Assembly: GCA_003164075.1 (NCBI GenBank)
Contig: PLRZ01000202.1
Span: 2,632 to 9,082 of the forward strand
From: Bryobacterales bacterium
Lineage (GTDB): Bacteria > Acidobacteriota > Terriglobia > Bryobacterales > Bryobacteraceae
Reading direction: 5' to 3'
Length of the DNA stretch: 6,451 nt
The notes under the pieces are model-generated. The model was not told where the DNA came from and did no database searches. It saw only the letters and a program-made list of their open reading frames with translations. This document shows, one piece after another, positions 1-6,451 of this stretch. The translations under genes were made by a program, and so were the position numbers. How positions within the stretch are numbered: position 1 is the stretch's first letter; every line of letters starts with the position of its first letter.

Positions 1-20
1 GGGCGACATCAGGAGTTCTG
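1..20 (-). repeat. Left copy of a 20-bp inverted repeat shared with the right end
   Basis: The first 20 bases, gggcgacatcaggagttctg, match the reverse complement of 6409-6428 at 19 of 20 positions; the one difference is c/t at base 7. Similarity stops abruptly on the inner side after base 20. On the outer side it may continue beyond the window. A near-perfect 20-mer is not expected by chance in 6.4 kb. It may be a dispersed intergenic repeat or the terminal repeat of a larger element. Confidence 0.6.
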
Positions 21-234
21 TCCTTCGCAAGCCGCTCGGGACAAGAACCGGGGCGAACGGCGGGACGCCGGGTTCACCCACTCCGGCCGGCGGAGCGTCG
101 CTTTCCACAATGTAGACCCGCGTTTCCACGGGAGCTTGGTTCATGCGCACTACGGGATAGTCGTGAAAGTTGCTCTGGTCGATCTTGCCGCCGGTCGCGG
201 TGATCTCGCCCATCAGGGCCAACGAAGCGCCATT
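1..234 (-). pseudogene. C-terminal fragment of IorB-like molybdopterin-binding oxidoreductase subunit
   Basis: Reading the minus strand from about 234 down to 1 gives an open frame with hallmarks of the C-terminal region of xanthine-dehydrogenase-family large subunits (isoquinoline 1-oxidoreductase beta / IorB type): SLALMGEIT, then QSNFHDYPVVRMNQAP, then GVGEPGVPPFAP. The GVGEPG motif holds the glutamate (codon 73-75) that is the catalytic base in this family. Intact proteins of this family run to roughly 700 residues or more; only about 75 are recognisable here. Going 5' (above 234) the frame stays open to about 330 but no longer resembles the family. Going 3', the match fades after FAPVL (about position 50), where the family normally continues with a conserved stretch ending near a KRIR-like tail. 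I read this as a truncated remnant. It runs off the window, so an unusual but real C-terminus beyond base 1 cannot be excluded, but the lost 5' part argues against a functional gene. Confidence 0.72.
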
Positions 235-334
235 CCGAGCCGCGCGCGCCAGCAAGCGGTTCCTAGCCAAAATCCCGAAACTGATTAATCGCCGCCTTCC
301 CCACCTTGCCTTGAGAAGCGCATTGTATTGCAAT

Positions 335-338
335 GGAG
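335..338 (+). promoter_or_regulatory. Shine-Dalgarno GGAG that sets the GH31 start
   Basis: GGAG at 335-338 lies 6 nt before the ATG at 345. An in-frame ATG at 333 is also available, but this SD overlaps it and no SD precedes it. The site therefore points to 345 as the true start, which also places the hydrophobic leader correctly. Confidence 0.7.
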
Positions 339-344
339 TCAACC

Positions 345-3131
345 ATGACTAAACCATGCACCAACCGCGCCATGCTGACCGCGCTTCTGGCGCTTATCGC
401 GCTGCCCGCCATGGCGGCCATTGGCGACTATGAAAAACAGACGGACGGGATCGTGCTGCAGACCGGTGACGGGTCGCTCCGAATCCAGCTTGTCGCCGGC
501 AACATCGCGCGCGTTACGTTCGCCAGGAGCGCCATTCTGTTCACGCGCAACGCGTCGGCCGTGCTACCGAATTCCACCGTCCCGAAATGGACCCTGGCGG
601 ACGCCAACGGCGAACTAGTCCTGGCGACCGCCAACTTGAAAGTGCGGGTGGACCGCAAGACCGGCCGCGTCAGCTTCCTGGACGGGGCGGGGCAGCCCGT
701 CCTCGCGGAGGCGCCCGGAGGCCGCATATTGGAAAGCGCCGTGGTGCAGGCCGAACCGGCTTACCACGCCCGCCAACTGTGGCAAGCCAATCCCGATGAA
801 TCGCTCTACGGCCTGGGACAGCAGCAAAAAGGCGTCCTGAACATCAAGGGTTACGACTTTGAGATGTGGCAGCACAACACCAATGTCGTGGTGCCGTTCC
901 TGGTGTCGAGCCGTGGCTATGGCATCTTCTGGGACAACATGTCGTACTCCCGCTTTGGCGATCTGCGGCCCTTTGAACCGATTCCGCCGGCCAACCTTTT
1001 GAATGCCGACGGCCAGCCCGGCGGCTTGTCGATGGCTCCCATGGATGGCTCGGCGCCCGCAGTCGTCGCGCCCACTCTGGAAATCCAAGGCGGCGGCCGC
1101 GGACGGCGGCCCCACGATACCCGCTGGCAAGGCTCGCTCGCGGCGCCGTCCACCGGCGATTACCAACTGAAAACGTTCTCCAACGGCGGCATCAAAGTCT
1201 GGCTCGACAACCGCCTGGTAATCGATCATTTCCGCCAGCAGTGGCTAACCGATGACGATCAGGTGAAGGTACACCTGGAGGCCAACCATCGCTACCCCAT
1301 CAAGATCGAGTGGACCGCGGAGAACGGCAGTACCATGCAGCTTACATGGAAGACGCCCTCGGCAGAGGCCGATAAGTTCTCGCTATGGTCCGAAGTAGCC
1401 GACGCCGTGGATTACTATTTCGTCTACGGTCCCAAGCTCGACACCGTGGTGGCGGGATACCGGCAGCTCACCGGGCAAGCTCCCATGATGCCGCTGTGGA
1501 GCTTCGGACTGTGGCAATCGCGCCAGAAGTACGAAACCTCCCGGCAGAGTCAGGACGTAGTAAGTGAATTCCGCAAGCGCAAAATCCCCTTCGACAATAT
1601 CGTACAGGACTGGCAGTATTGGAAGCCCGACTCCTGGGGCACGCACCAGTTCGACGCCTCGCGCTTCCCCGATCCGGACGCCTGGATCAAGTCCATTCAC
1701 GATATGCACGCCCACCTGATGATCTCCGTGTGGGGCAAATTCTACCCCGGGTCGGCCAACTTCGACGCCATGCAGAAAGCCGGCAATCTCTATCAGCCGC
1801 CGCTCCAGGAAGGGTTGAAAGACTGGATCGGATACCCCTACACGTTCTACGACGCCTTCAACCCCGGCGCCCGGCAGATGTTCTGGTCGCAAGTGGACCG
1901 CAACCTTTTTCAGAAAGGGATTGACGCCTGGTGGATGGACGCCACGGAGCCGGATCTGACGGCCTCTCCGCCCACCCTCGAAGGACAGCGCACTTATATG
2001 CCCAAGACGGCGATGGGAATCGGTTCGCGCGTGCTCAACGGCTACGCGCTCTATAACAGCGAAGCGGTCTACGACGGCCAGCGCAGCGCCGCGCCCAACC
2101 AGCGCGTGTTCATCCTGACTCGCTCGGCTTTCGCGGGAAGCCAGCGCTACGCCTCGGCCACCTGGTCGGGCGACATCACGGCCACCTGGACGGCGATGGC
2201 CAAACAGATTCCCGCCGGTCTGGGATTCAGCCTGTCCGGCATTCCTTACTGGACGCAGGATATCGGCGGCTATACCATGCAGCAGAAGTTTTCCGCCCGA
2301 ACCACTAAGCCGGAAGACGACGAGGAGTGGCGCGAGCTGAACGCGCGCTGGTTCGAGTTCGGAGTCTTCACGCCGCTGCTGCGGGTCCACGGCGAACTGC
2401 GCGTGCGCGAGATGTGGACCATGGGCGGCGATTCCCATCCGGCCTACCAGGCGGAGTTGAAATCCGACCGCCTGCGCTACCGTATGCTGCCGTACCTCTA
2501 CACGCTGGCGGGAGAAGTGACCCACCACTCAGGCACCATGTTGCGTCCGCTGGTAATGGACTTCGCGTCCGATAAGTCGGCGCGGGATTTGCCGGACGAA
2601 TACATGTTCGGTCCGGCATTTCTGGTGGCTCCGGTTACCAGTTTCAAGGCGCGAAGCCGGTCGGTCTATCTGCCCAAGGCGGATGGCTGGTACGACTTTT
2701 GGACAGGGAAGACCGCCGCACCCGGCACCCGCATGGACGCGCCCGCGCCCTACGATGCCATTCCGGTTTATGTAAAGGCCGGATCGATTGTCCCCTTCGG
2801 ACCCGAGCTTCAGTACACCGGGGAGAAGCCCGCCGATCCGCTCACGGTCTATGTCTATTCCGGGGCAAACGGAGCGTTCACGCTGTACGAAGACCAGGGG
2901 ACCACGTACGACTACGAGAAGGGCGCGTATTCCGAGATCCCGCTGCAATGGAACGAGGCGAGCGGAACGCTGACCGTCGGACGGCGGCAAGGCTCGTTCC
3001 CGGAAATGCTGAAGGAGCGCAATTTCCAGGTCGTGCTGGTGTCGAAGGACAAGGCGGTGGGCTTCACAGAGGCGCCCCCGGCTAAGTCGGTTCACTATGT
3101 GGGCGAAGCGGTGGCCGTCAAGCTGAGATAG
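345..3131 (+). CDS. Exported GH31 alpha-glycosidase with inserted PA14 domain (likely alpha-xylosidase)
   Basis: A 928-aa retaining alpha-glycosidase of family GH31, predicted to act outside the cytoplasm. Residues 1-24 form a signal peptide (MTKPCTNRAM, hydrophobic LLALIAL, cleavage after AMA). The N-terminal beta-sandwich includes SLYGLGQQ and WQHNTN. An insertion at about 225-345 resembles a PA14 module (DYQLKTFSNGGIKVWLDN, later KIEWTAENG), a glycan-binding domain. The TIM barrel starts near residue 380 (LWSFGLWQSRQKY) and carries QDWQYW around D422. GIDAWWMDATEPD holds the predicted nucleophile D532, and TWSGDITATW holds the predicted acid/base D610. FGVFTPLLRVHGE follows, then C-terminal beta domains from about 700. 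A PA14 insertion is known from xyloglucan-active alpha-xylosidases such as Cellvibrio japonicus Xyl31A, so alpha-xylosidase on xyloglucan oligosaccharides is the best guess; alpha-glucosidase remains possible. It stands alone, with no adjacent transporter or other glycosidase. All key residues are present and no frameshift is seen. Confidence 0.93.
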   Translation: MTKPCTNRAMLTALLALIALPAMAAIGDYEKQTDGIVLQTGDGSLRIQLVAGNIARVTFARSAILFTRNASAVLPNSTVPKWTLADANGELVLATANLKVRVDRKTGRVSFLDGAGQPVLAEAPGGRILESAVVQAEPAYHARQLWQANPDESLYGLGQQQKGVLNIKGYDFEMWQHNTNVVVPFLVSSRGYGIFWDNMSYSRFGDLRPFEPIPPANLLNADGQPGGLSMAPMDGSAPAVVAPTLEIQGGGRGRRPHDTRWQGSLAAPSTGDYQLKTFSNGGIKVWLDNRLVIDHFRQQWLTDDDQVKVHLEANHRYPIKIEWTAENGSTMQLTWKTPSAEADKFSLWSEVADAVDYYFVYGPKLDTVVAGYRQLTGQAPMMPLWSFGLWQSRQKYETSRQSQDVVSEFRKRKIPFDNIVQDWQYWKPDSWGTHQFDASRFPDPDAWIKSIHDMHAHLMISVWGKFYPGSANFDAMQKAGNLYQPPLQEGLKDWIGYPYTFYDAFNPGARQMFWSQVDRNLFQKGIDAWWMDATEPDLTASPPTLEGQRTYMPKTAMGIGSRVLNGYALYNSEAVYDGQRSAAPNQRVFILTRSAFAGSQRYASATWSGDITATWTAMAKQIPAGLGFSLSGIPYWTQDIGGYTMQQKFSARTTKPEDDEEWRELNARWFEFGVFTPLLRVHGELRVREMWTMGGDSHPAYQAELKSDRLRYRMLPYLYTLAGEVTHHSGTMLRPLVMDFASDKSARDLPDEYMFGPAFLVAPVTSFKARSRSVYLPKADGWYDFWTGKTAAPGTRMDAPAPYDAIPVYVKAGSIVPFGPELQYTGEKPADPLTVYVYSGANGAFTLYEDQGTTYDYEKGAYSEIPLQWNEASGTLTVGRRQGSFPEMLKERNFQVVLVSKDKAVGFTEAPPAKSVHYVGEAVAVKLR

Positions 3132-3161
3132 GTGGCAGGCGGCGTCAACCTGTCTTGAACT

Positions 3162-4698
<1,537 letters not shown>

Positions 4699-4702
4699 CG
4701 AT

Positions 4703-5326
4703 TTGAGACGGCTATCTGCGATCGTTCTGGTGTGGGGCGCGGTCTCCAATGCCGCGCCATTTCCGCATAGCCTGCACCTGGGTATGGGGATCCAGTGCCT
4801 CACTTGCCACCCCAATGCGGCCACCAGCACCAAGGTGGAGGACAATCTGCTTCCCACCTTCCAGGCATGCCAGGGATGCCATGACCAGGCGGAGATTCCC
4901 GCTCCGCCCACCACCAGGCTGACCAAATTCAACCACGCCTTACACCTGAAGATGGGCAGCGTGGCGCCGTTTCTCGCCGCCGCTATCGACCATAAAACCT
5001 ATTTCCAAACTCCGGGAGCCGACCTTCCCTGGATCCGCAGCCACCTGAATTCCCGCAATCCGTGCGAGGCGTGCCATCGCGGGCTTCAGGAATCCGACCG
5101 GGTATCGCGCGTCAACCTGCCGCAAATGCCCGACTGCCTGGTGTGCCATACCAAGATTGAAGCCCCTTTCAGTTGTTGGGATTGTCACTCCCAGGAAGCC
5201 AACCTCAAGCCGGCCAACCATGTGGAGAATTTCATGGACAGCCACAGTTCCGGCAAGCTGCAACTCGACAAAAGTACCTGCGCGCTCTGCCATGGCCGCA
5301 CGTTCCGATGCATGGGGTGCCATTAA
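4703..5326 (+). CDS. Exported heptaheme c-type cytochrome (cytochrome c3/c7-like)
   Basis: A 207-aa protein with seven CXXCH heme-attachment motifs starting at residues 32, 56, 121, 145, 158, 193 and 203. The last, CMGCH, forms the very C-terminus. Eight other histidines (22, 25, 78, 81, 97, 114, 173, 181) are candidate distal ligands, enough for bis-His coordination of every heme as in class III cytochromes. Two similar segments, PHSLHLGMG and NHALHLKMG, suggest repeated heme modules. Residues 1-18 are a short signal peptide (MRRLSAIVLVWGAVSNAA), consistent with heme attachment in the periplasm. The start is TTG at 4703, 4 nt after the dehydrogenase stop, because no in-frame ATG gives a leader; the SD is weak, so translational coupling is likely. 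Its likely job is to take electrons from the dehydrogenase upstream and pass them on, which is inferred from gene order. About 60 residues separate hemes 2 and 3. Confidence 0.9.
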   Translation: MRRLSAIVLVWGAVSNAAPFPHSLHLGMGIQCLTCHPNAATSTKVEDNLLPTFQACQGCHDQAEIPAPPTTRLTKFNHALHLKMGSVAPFLAAAIDHKTYFQTPGADLPWIRSHLNSRNPCEACHRGLQESDRVSRVNLPQMPDCLVCHTKIEAPFSCWDCHSQEANLKPANHVENFMDSHSSGKLQLDKSTCALCHGRTFRCMGCH

Positions 5327-5354
5327 TTTTGCCGTATGACTTCACCCCTGTGGC

Positions 5355-5375
5355 GCCGGCGGCACATGCGCCGGC
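5355..5375. other. GC-rich hairpin after the cytochrome gene
   Basis: GCCGGCG (5355-5361) and CGCCGGC (5369-5375) are perfect reverse complements around a 7-nt loop, 28 nt after the cytochrome stop. The position suits transcription termination or mRNA 3'-end protection for the dehydrogenase-cytochrome unit. There is no following T-run, so it is not a standard intrinsic terminator. Confidence 0.4.
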
Positions 5376-5408
5376 CGGAATCCGATTGATAAGAAAAAGC
5401 CTGGAACA

Positions 5409-5424
5409 TGGCCGTGGAATTGCA
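5409..5424 (+). promoter_or_regulatory. Sigma-54-like -24/-12 promoter candidate
   Basis: TGGCCGTGGAATTGCA fits the frame of the sigma-54 consensus (TGGC, seven bases, TTGCW): GG at 5410-5411 and GC at 5422-5423 have the required 10 intervening bases. The middle ACG of the consensus is not matched. A start of transcription would fall near 5435, just before the strong SD of the small membrane-protein gene. No upstream enhancer-binding site was identified. An overlapping AT-rich stretch (TATAAA, 5426-5431) could instead be a sigma-70 -10 with a poor -35. Confidence 0.35.
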
Positions 5425-5438
5425 ATATAAAGTGTCGG

Positions 5439-5443
5439 GGAGG
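5439..5443 (+). promoter_or_regulatory. Strong Shine-Dalgarno GGAGG for the 74-aa membrane protein
   Basis: GGAGG lies 8 nt before the ATG at 5452. It is the best ribosome binding site in the window. It supports both the reality of the short gene and the ATG over the TTG codon immediately before it. Confidence 0.75.
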
Positions 5444-5451
5444 GCCGATTG

Positions 5452-5676
5452 ATGCCGTTCGCTAAGATCACTGGACAGGGTCTATTCGCAATCGCGTGTT
5501 CCGTCGCCCTCCTCTGGGGCTGTCTGATCGGCGAGCAGGCGATGTTACACCACGCCGCCAGCGAACGCGTCAAGGCGTTCCGCGAGATGGAGCGATTGCA
5601 GCGGAAGCTCCGCCCGGCGCCGGCAAACTCACCGCTGCCGCTCACCGTGCGCCGCCCCACGGTGGCCGCCGCCTGA
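5452..5676 (+). CDS. Small single-pass membrane protein of unknown function
   Basis: A 74-aa protein that I do not recognise. Residues 1-10 are a short N-terminus with one lysine. Residues about 8-27 form one hydrophobic segment (LFAIACSVALLWGCLIG). Residues 28-54 are a charged, probably helical stretch (ERVKAFREMERLQRKLR) that could form a short coiled coil. The end is proline-rich and basic (PLPLTVRRP). This is a bitopic layout loosely like FtsL/FtsB-type or other small assembly proteins, but no family motif supports that. A strong SD and a separate promoter candidate precede it, arguing for a real gene. It lies 71 bp before lepB in the same direction. The hydrophobic segment could also be read as an uncleaved signal anchor. 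Confidence 0.65.
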   Translation: MPFAKITGQGLFAIACSVALLWGCLIGEQAMLHHAASERVKAFREMERLQRKLRPAPANSPLPLTVRRPTVAAA

Positions 5677-5718
5677 GAATTCCGCGATGGAAGTGGAACC
5701 TTACCGTCCCTGTGTAGC

Positions 5719-5739
5719 GTCTATAATGTGACTATAGAC
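5719..5739. promoter_or_regulatory. Perfect 7-7-7 dyad overlapping the lepB -10: candidate operator
   Basis: GTCTATA (5719-5725) and TATAGAC (5733-5739) are exact reverse complements separated by 7 bp. The dyad covers the consensus -10 TATAAT and the predicted transcription start, the classic place for a repressor to block RNA polymerase. CTATA also recurs as a direct repeat at an 11-bp interval. The binding protein is unknown, and no regulator gene lies next to it in the window. Confidence 0.5.
5722..5727 (+). promoter_or_regulatory. Consensus -10 hexamer (TATAAT) of the lepB promoter
   Basis: TATAAT is a perfect sigma-70-type -10 in an otherwise GC-rich stretch, 20 bp before the lepB ATG. 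The -35 is poor: CTTACC at 5700-5705 with 16-bp spacing matches only 3 of 6. The expected start near 5734 would leave a 5' leader of only about 14 nt. Confidence 0.55.
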
Positions 5740-5747
5740 ATAAAGGG

Positions 5748-6344
5748 ATGCCCGAGCAAGACACCCCCGATTTCGTCCCCGTCGAGTCCCTGGAAAGGGA
5801 ATTGCCCAAGGAGACCCTCCGCGCGGGCATCTGGAACGCCCTGTCGTGGGTCCGCGACTTGGCATTCTCGGTGCTGATCGCGGTGGTTTCCATCGTTTTC
5901 ATTTACCAGCCGGTAAAAGTGGAGGGCACCAGCATGATGCCCGGGCTCACCGACCAGGAGCGCATCTTCATCAACAAGTTCACCTACCGCTTCGGCTTGG
6001 GCAGTATCGAACGCGGCGACACGGTGGTATTCGAGTTCCCCGGGGACACTTCGAAGTCGTACATCAAGCGGGTGATCGGTTTGCCGGGCGACCATGTGCG
6101 CATCGACCGGGGCCAGGTGTACGTGAACGACCATCCGTTGGCGGAAGACTACGTGGAGTCCGACTATCGCGACGATGTCAGCATGCGGGAAATGCAGGTG
6201 AGACCCGACGAGTTTTTCGTCCTGGGCGATCACCGGAATTCCTCCAGCGACAGCCGTGTCTGGGGCACGGTGCCGCGCCGGTACATCTATGGCAAGGCGG
6301 TATTTTCCTATTGGCCGCTGAGTAAAATGGGCCGCCTGCGGTAG
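5748..6344 (+). CDS. lepB: Signal peptidase I (LepB)
   Basis: A 198-aa membrane-bound Ser/Lys endopeptidase (family S26) that cleaves signal peptides from proteins leaving the Sec and Tat pathways. An acidic cytoplasmic N-terminus is followed by one transmembrane segment at about 38-53 (AFSVLIAVVSIVFIYQ). Next come the catalytic-serine box VEGTSMMPGL (S62), the lysine box SYIKRVIGLPGD (K107 as general base) and the conserved box GDHRNSSSDSRVWG (160-173). Length and layout match the short single-anchor type of Gram-positive and many other bacteria rather than the larger E. coli form. The start is the ATG at 5748. AAAGGG directly abuts it, too close for a normal SD, so initiation may use the very short leader. 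The other exported proteins in the window would be substrates, but lepB appears to have its own promoter and operator. Confidence 0.97.
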   Translation: MPEQDTPDFVPVESLERELPKETLRAGIWNALSWVRDLAFSVLIAVVSIVFIYQPVKVEGTSMMPGLTDQERIFINKFTYRFGLGSIERGDTVVFEFPGDTSKSYIKRVIGLPGDHVRIDRGQVYVNDHPLAEDYVESDYRDDVSMREMQVRPDEFFVLGDHRNSSSDSRVWGTVPRRYIYGKAVFSYWPLSKMGRLR

Positions 6345-6381
6345 CTGGTTTCTGTCGCGAGACTCACTTCAAATGACAAGG

Positions 6382-6450
6382 ACCGCAATTACTGAAAACG
6401 CGGTATTTCAGAACTCCTGATATCGCCCCCGCAATTTCTGCGTGGCGGGG
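6382..6450. repeat. Two look-alike hairpins, 46 bp apart
   Basis: CCGCAATTACTG (6383-6394) and CCGCAATTTCTG (6429-6440) agree at 11 of 12 positions. Each begins a hairpin: ACCGC/GCGGT (6382-6386 with 6400-6404, 13-nt loop) and CCCCGC/GCGGGG (6427-6432 with 6445-6450, 12-nt loop). The loops share AATTwCTG while the outer stem pairs differ but still pair. CTGAAA (6392-6397) and TTTCAG (6406-6411) offer an alternative stem to the first hairpin. The tract follows lepB and runs to the window edge. It may be a REP-like intergenic repeat, a structured RNA or the first units of a longer array. Confidence 0.45.
6409..6428 (+). repeat. Right copy of the 20-bp inverted repeat
   Basis: This 20-mer is the reverse complement of bases 1-20 with one mismatch. 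It lies between, and slightly overlaps, the two look-alike hairpins, so it may be part of the same repeat unit. No target-site duplication can be judged because both copies touch the window ends. Confidence 0.6.
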
Positions 6451-6451
6451 A

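Noticed and set aside
311..334. Sigma-70 promoter for the GH31 gene
   Set aside because: TTGAGA at 311-316 looks like a -35, but at 17-bp spacing the -10 would fall on the start region (TGGAGT) and fits poorly.
170..352. 60-codon plus-strand frame before the GH31 gene
   Set aside because: It overlaps the IorB remnant on the other strand and the GH31 start, has no SD and no recognisable feature.
1383..2528. Long open frame on the minus strand inside the GH31 gene (381 codons)
   Set aside because: It is fully antisense to a well-supported GH31 barrel, its product is low-complexity and His/Arg/Gly-rich with no family motif, and GC-rich coding DNA often leaves such frames open.
5355..5375. Intrinsic terminator of the dehydrogenase-cytochrome operon
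   Set aside because: The stem is good but no T-run follows, so it is listed only as a hairpin.
5721..6233. Minus-strand open frame of 170 codons over lepB
   Set aside because: It is antisense to lepB, whose catalytic boxes are unmistakable, and the product has no motif.
6382..6450. Start of a CRISPR array
   Set aside because: Only two short units are visible, the repeats are not identical, the spacing holds a dispersed repeat rather than a spacer, and no cas gene is present.

Overview
The window is about 6.45 kb of GC-rich bacterial DNA. It carries six supportable protein genes, the tail of a decayed gene at the left edge, and a repeat-like structured tract at the right edge. Gene content suggests a Gram-negative heterotroph, most likely an Acidobacteriota of the Solibacter/Bryobacter type. 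That placement is inferred from the mix of secreted PA14-bearing GH31 glycosidase, IorB-type molybdoenzyme remnant, sorbosone-dehydrogenase-like protein, multiheme cytochrome and DUF433 protein; no rRNA or other phylogenetic marker is present.

Layout. Positions 1-234 (minus strand) hold the C-terminal part of a xanthine-dehydrogenase-family (IorB-like) molybdopterin subunit, cut at its 5' side and running off the window. A large exported GH31 glycosidase with an inserted PA14 domain follows (345-3131, plus). A small DUF433 antitoxin-like gene lies convergent to it (3162-3404, minus). Divergent from DUF433 is a two-gene unit on the plus strand: an exported PQQ-type sugar/sorbosone dehydrogenase beta-propeller (3511-4698) and, 4 nt later, an exported seven-heme c-type cytochrome (4703-5326). 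A 125-bp spacer holds a GC hairpin and a sigma-54-like -24/-12 element. It leads to a 74-aa single-pass membrane protein (5452-5676) and then type I signal peptidase LepB (5748-6344), whose promoter contains a perfect dyad. The last 107 bp hold two look-alike hairpins and a 20-bp sequence that recurs inverted at the first 20 bases of the window.

How the genes may work together. The GH31 enzyme would release xylose or glucose from oligosaccharides outside the cytoplasm. The propeller dehydrogenase could oxidise a sugar or polyol in the periplasm and pass electrons to the co-transcribed heptaheme cytochrome. LepB would process the signal peptides of such exported proteins, though it is housekeeping and probably independently regulated. 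The dehydrogenase-cytochrome pair is the clearest functional module; the terminal repeats and the two promoter-associated elements are the least explained signals.
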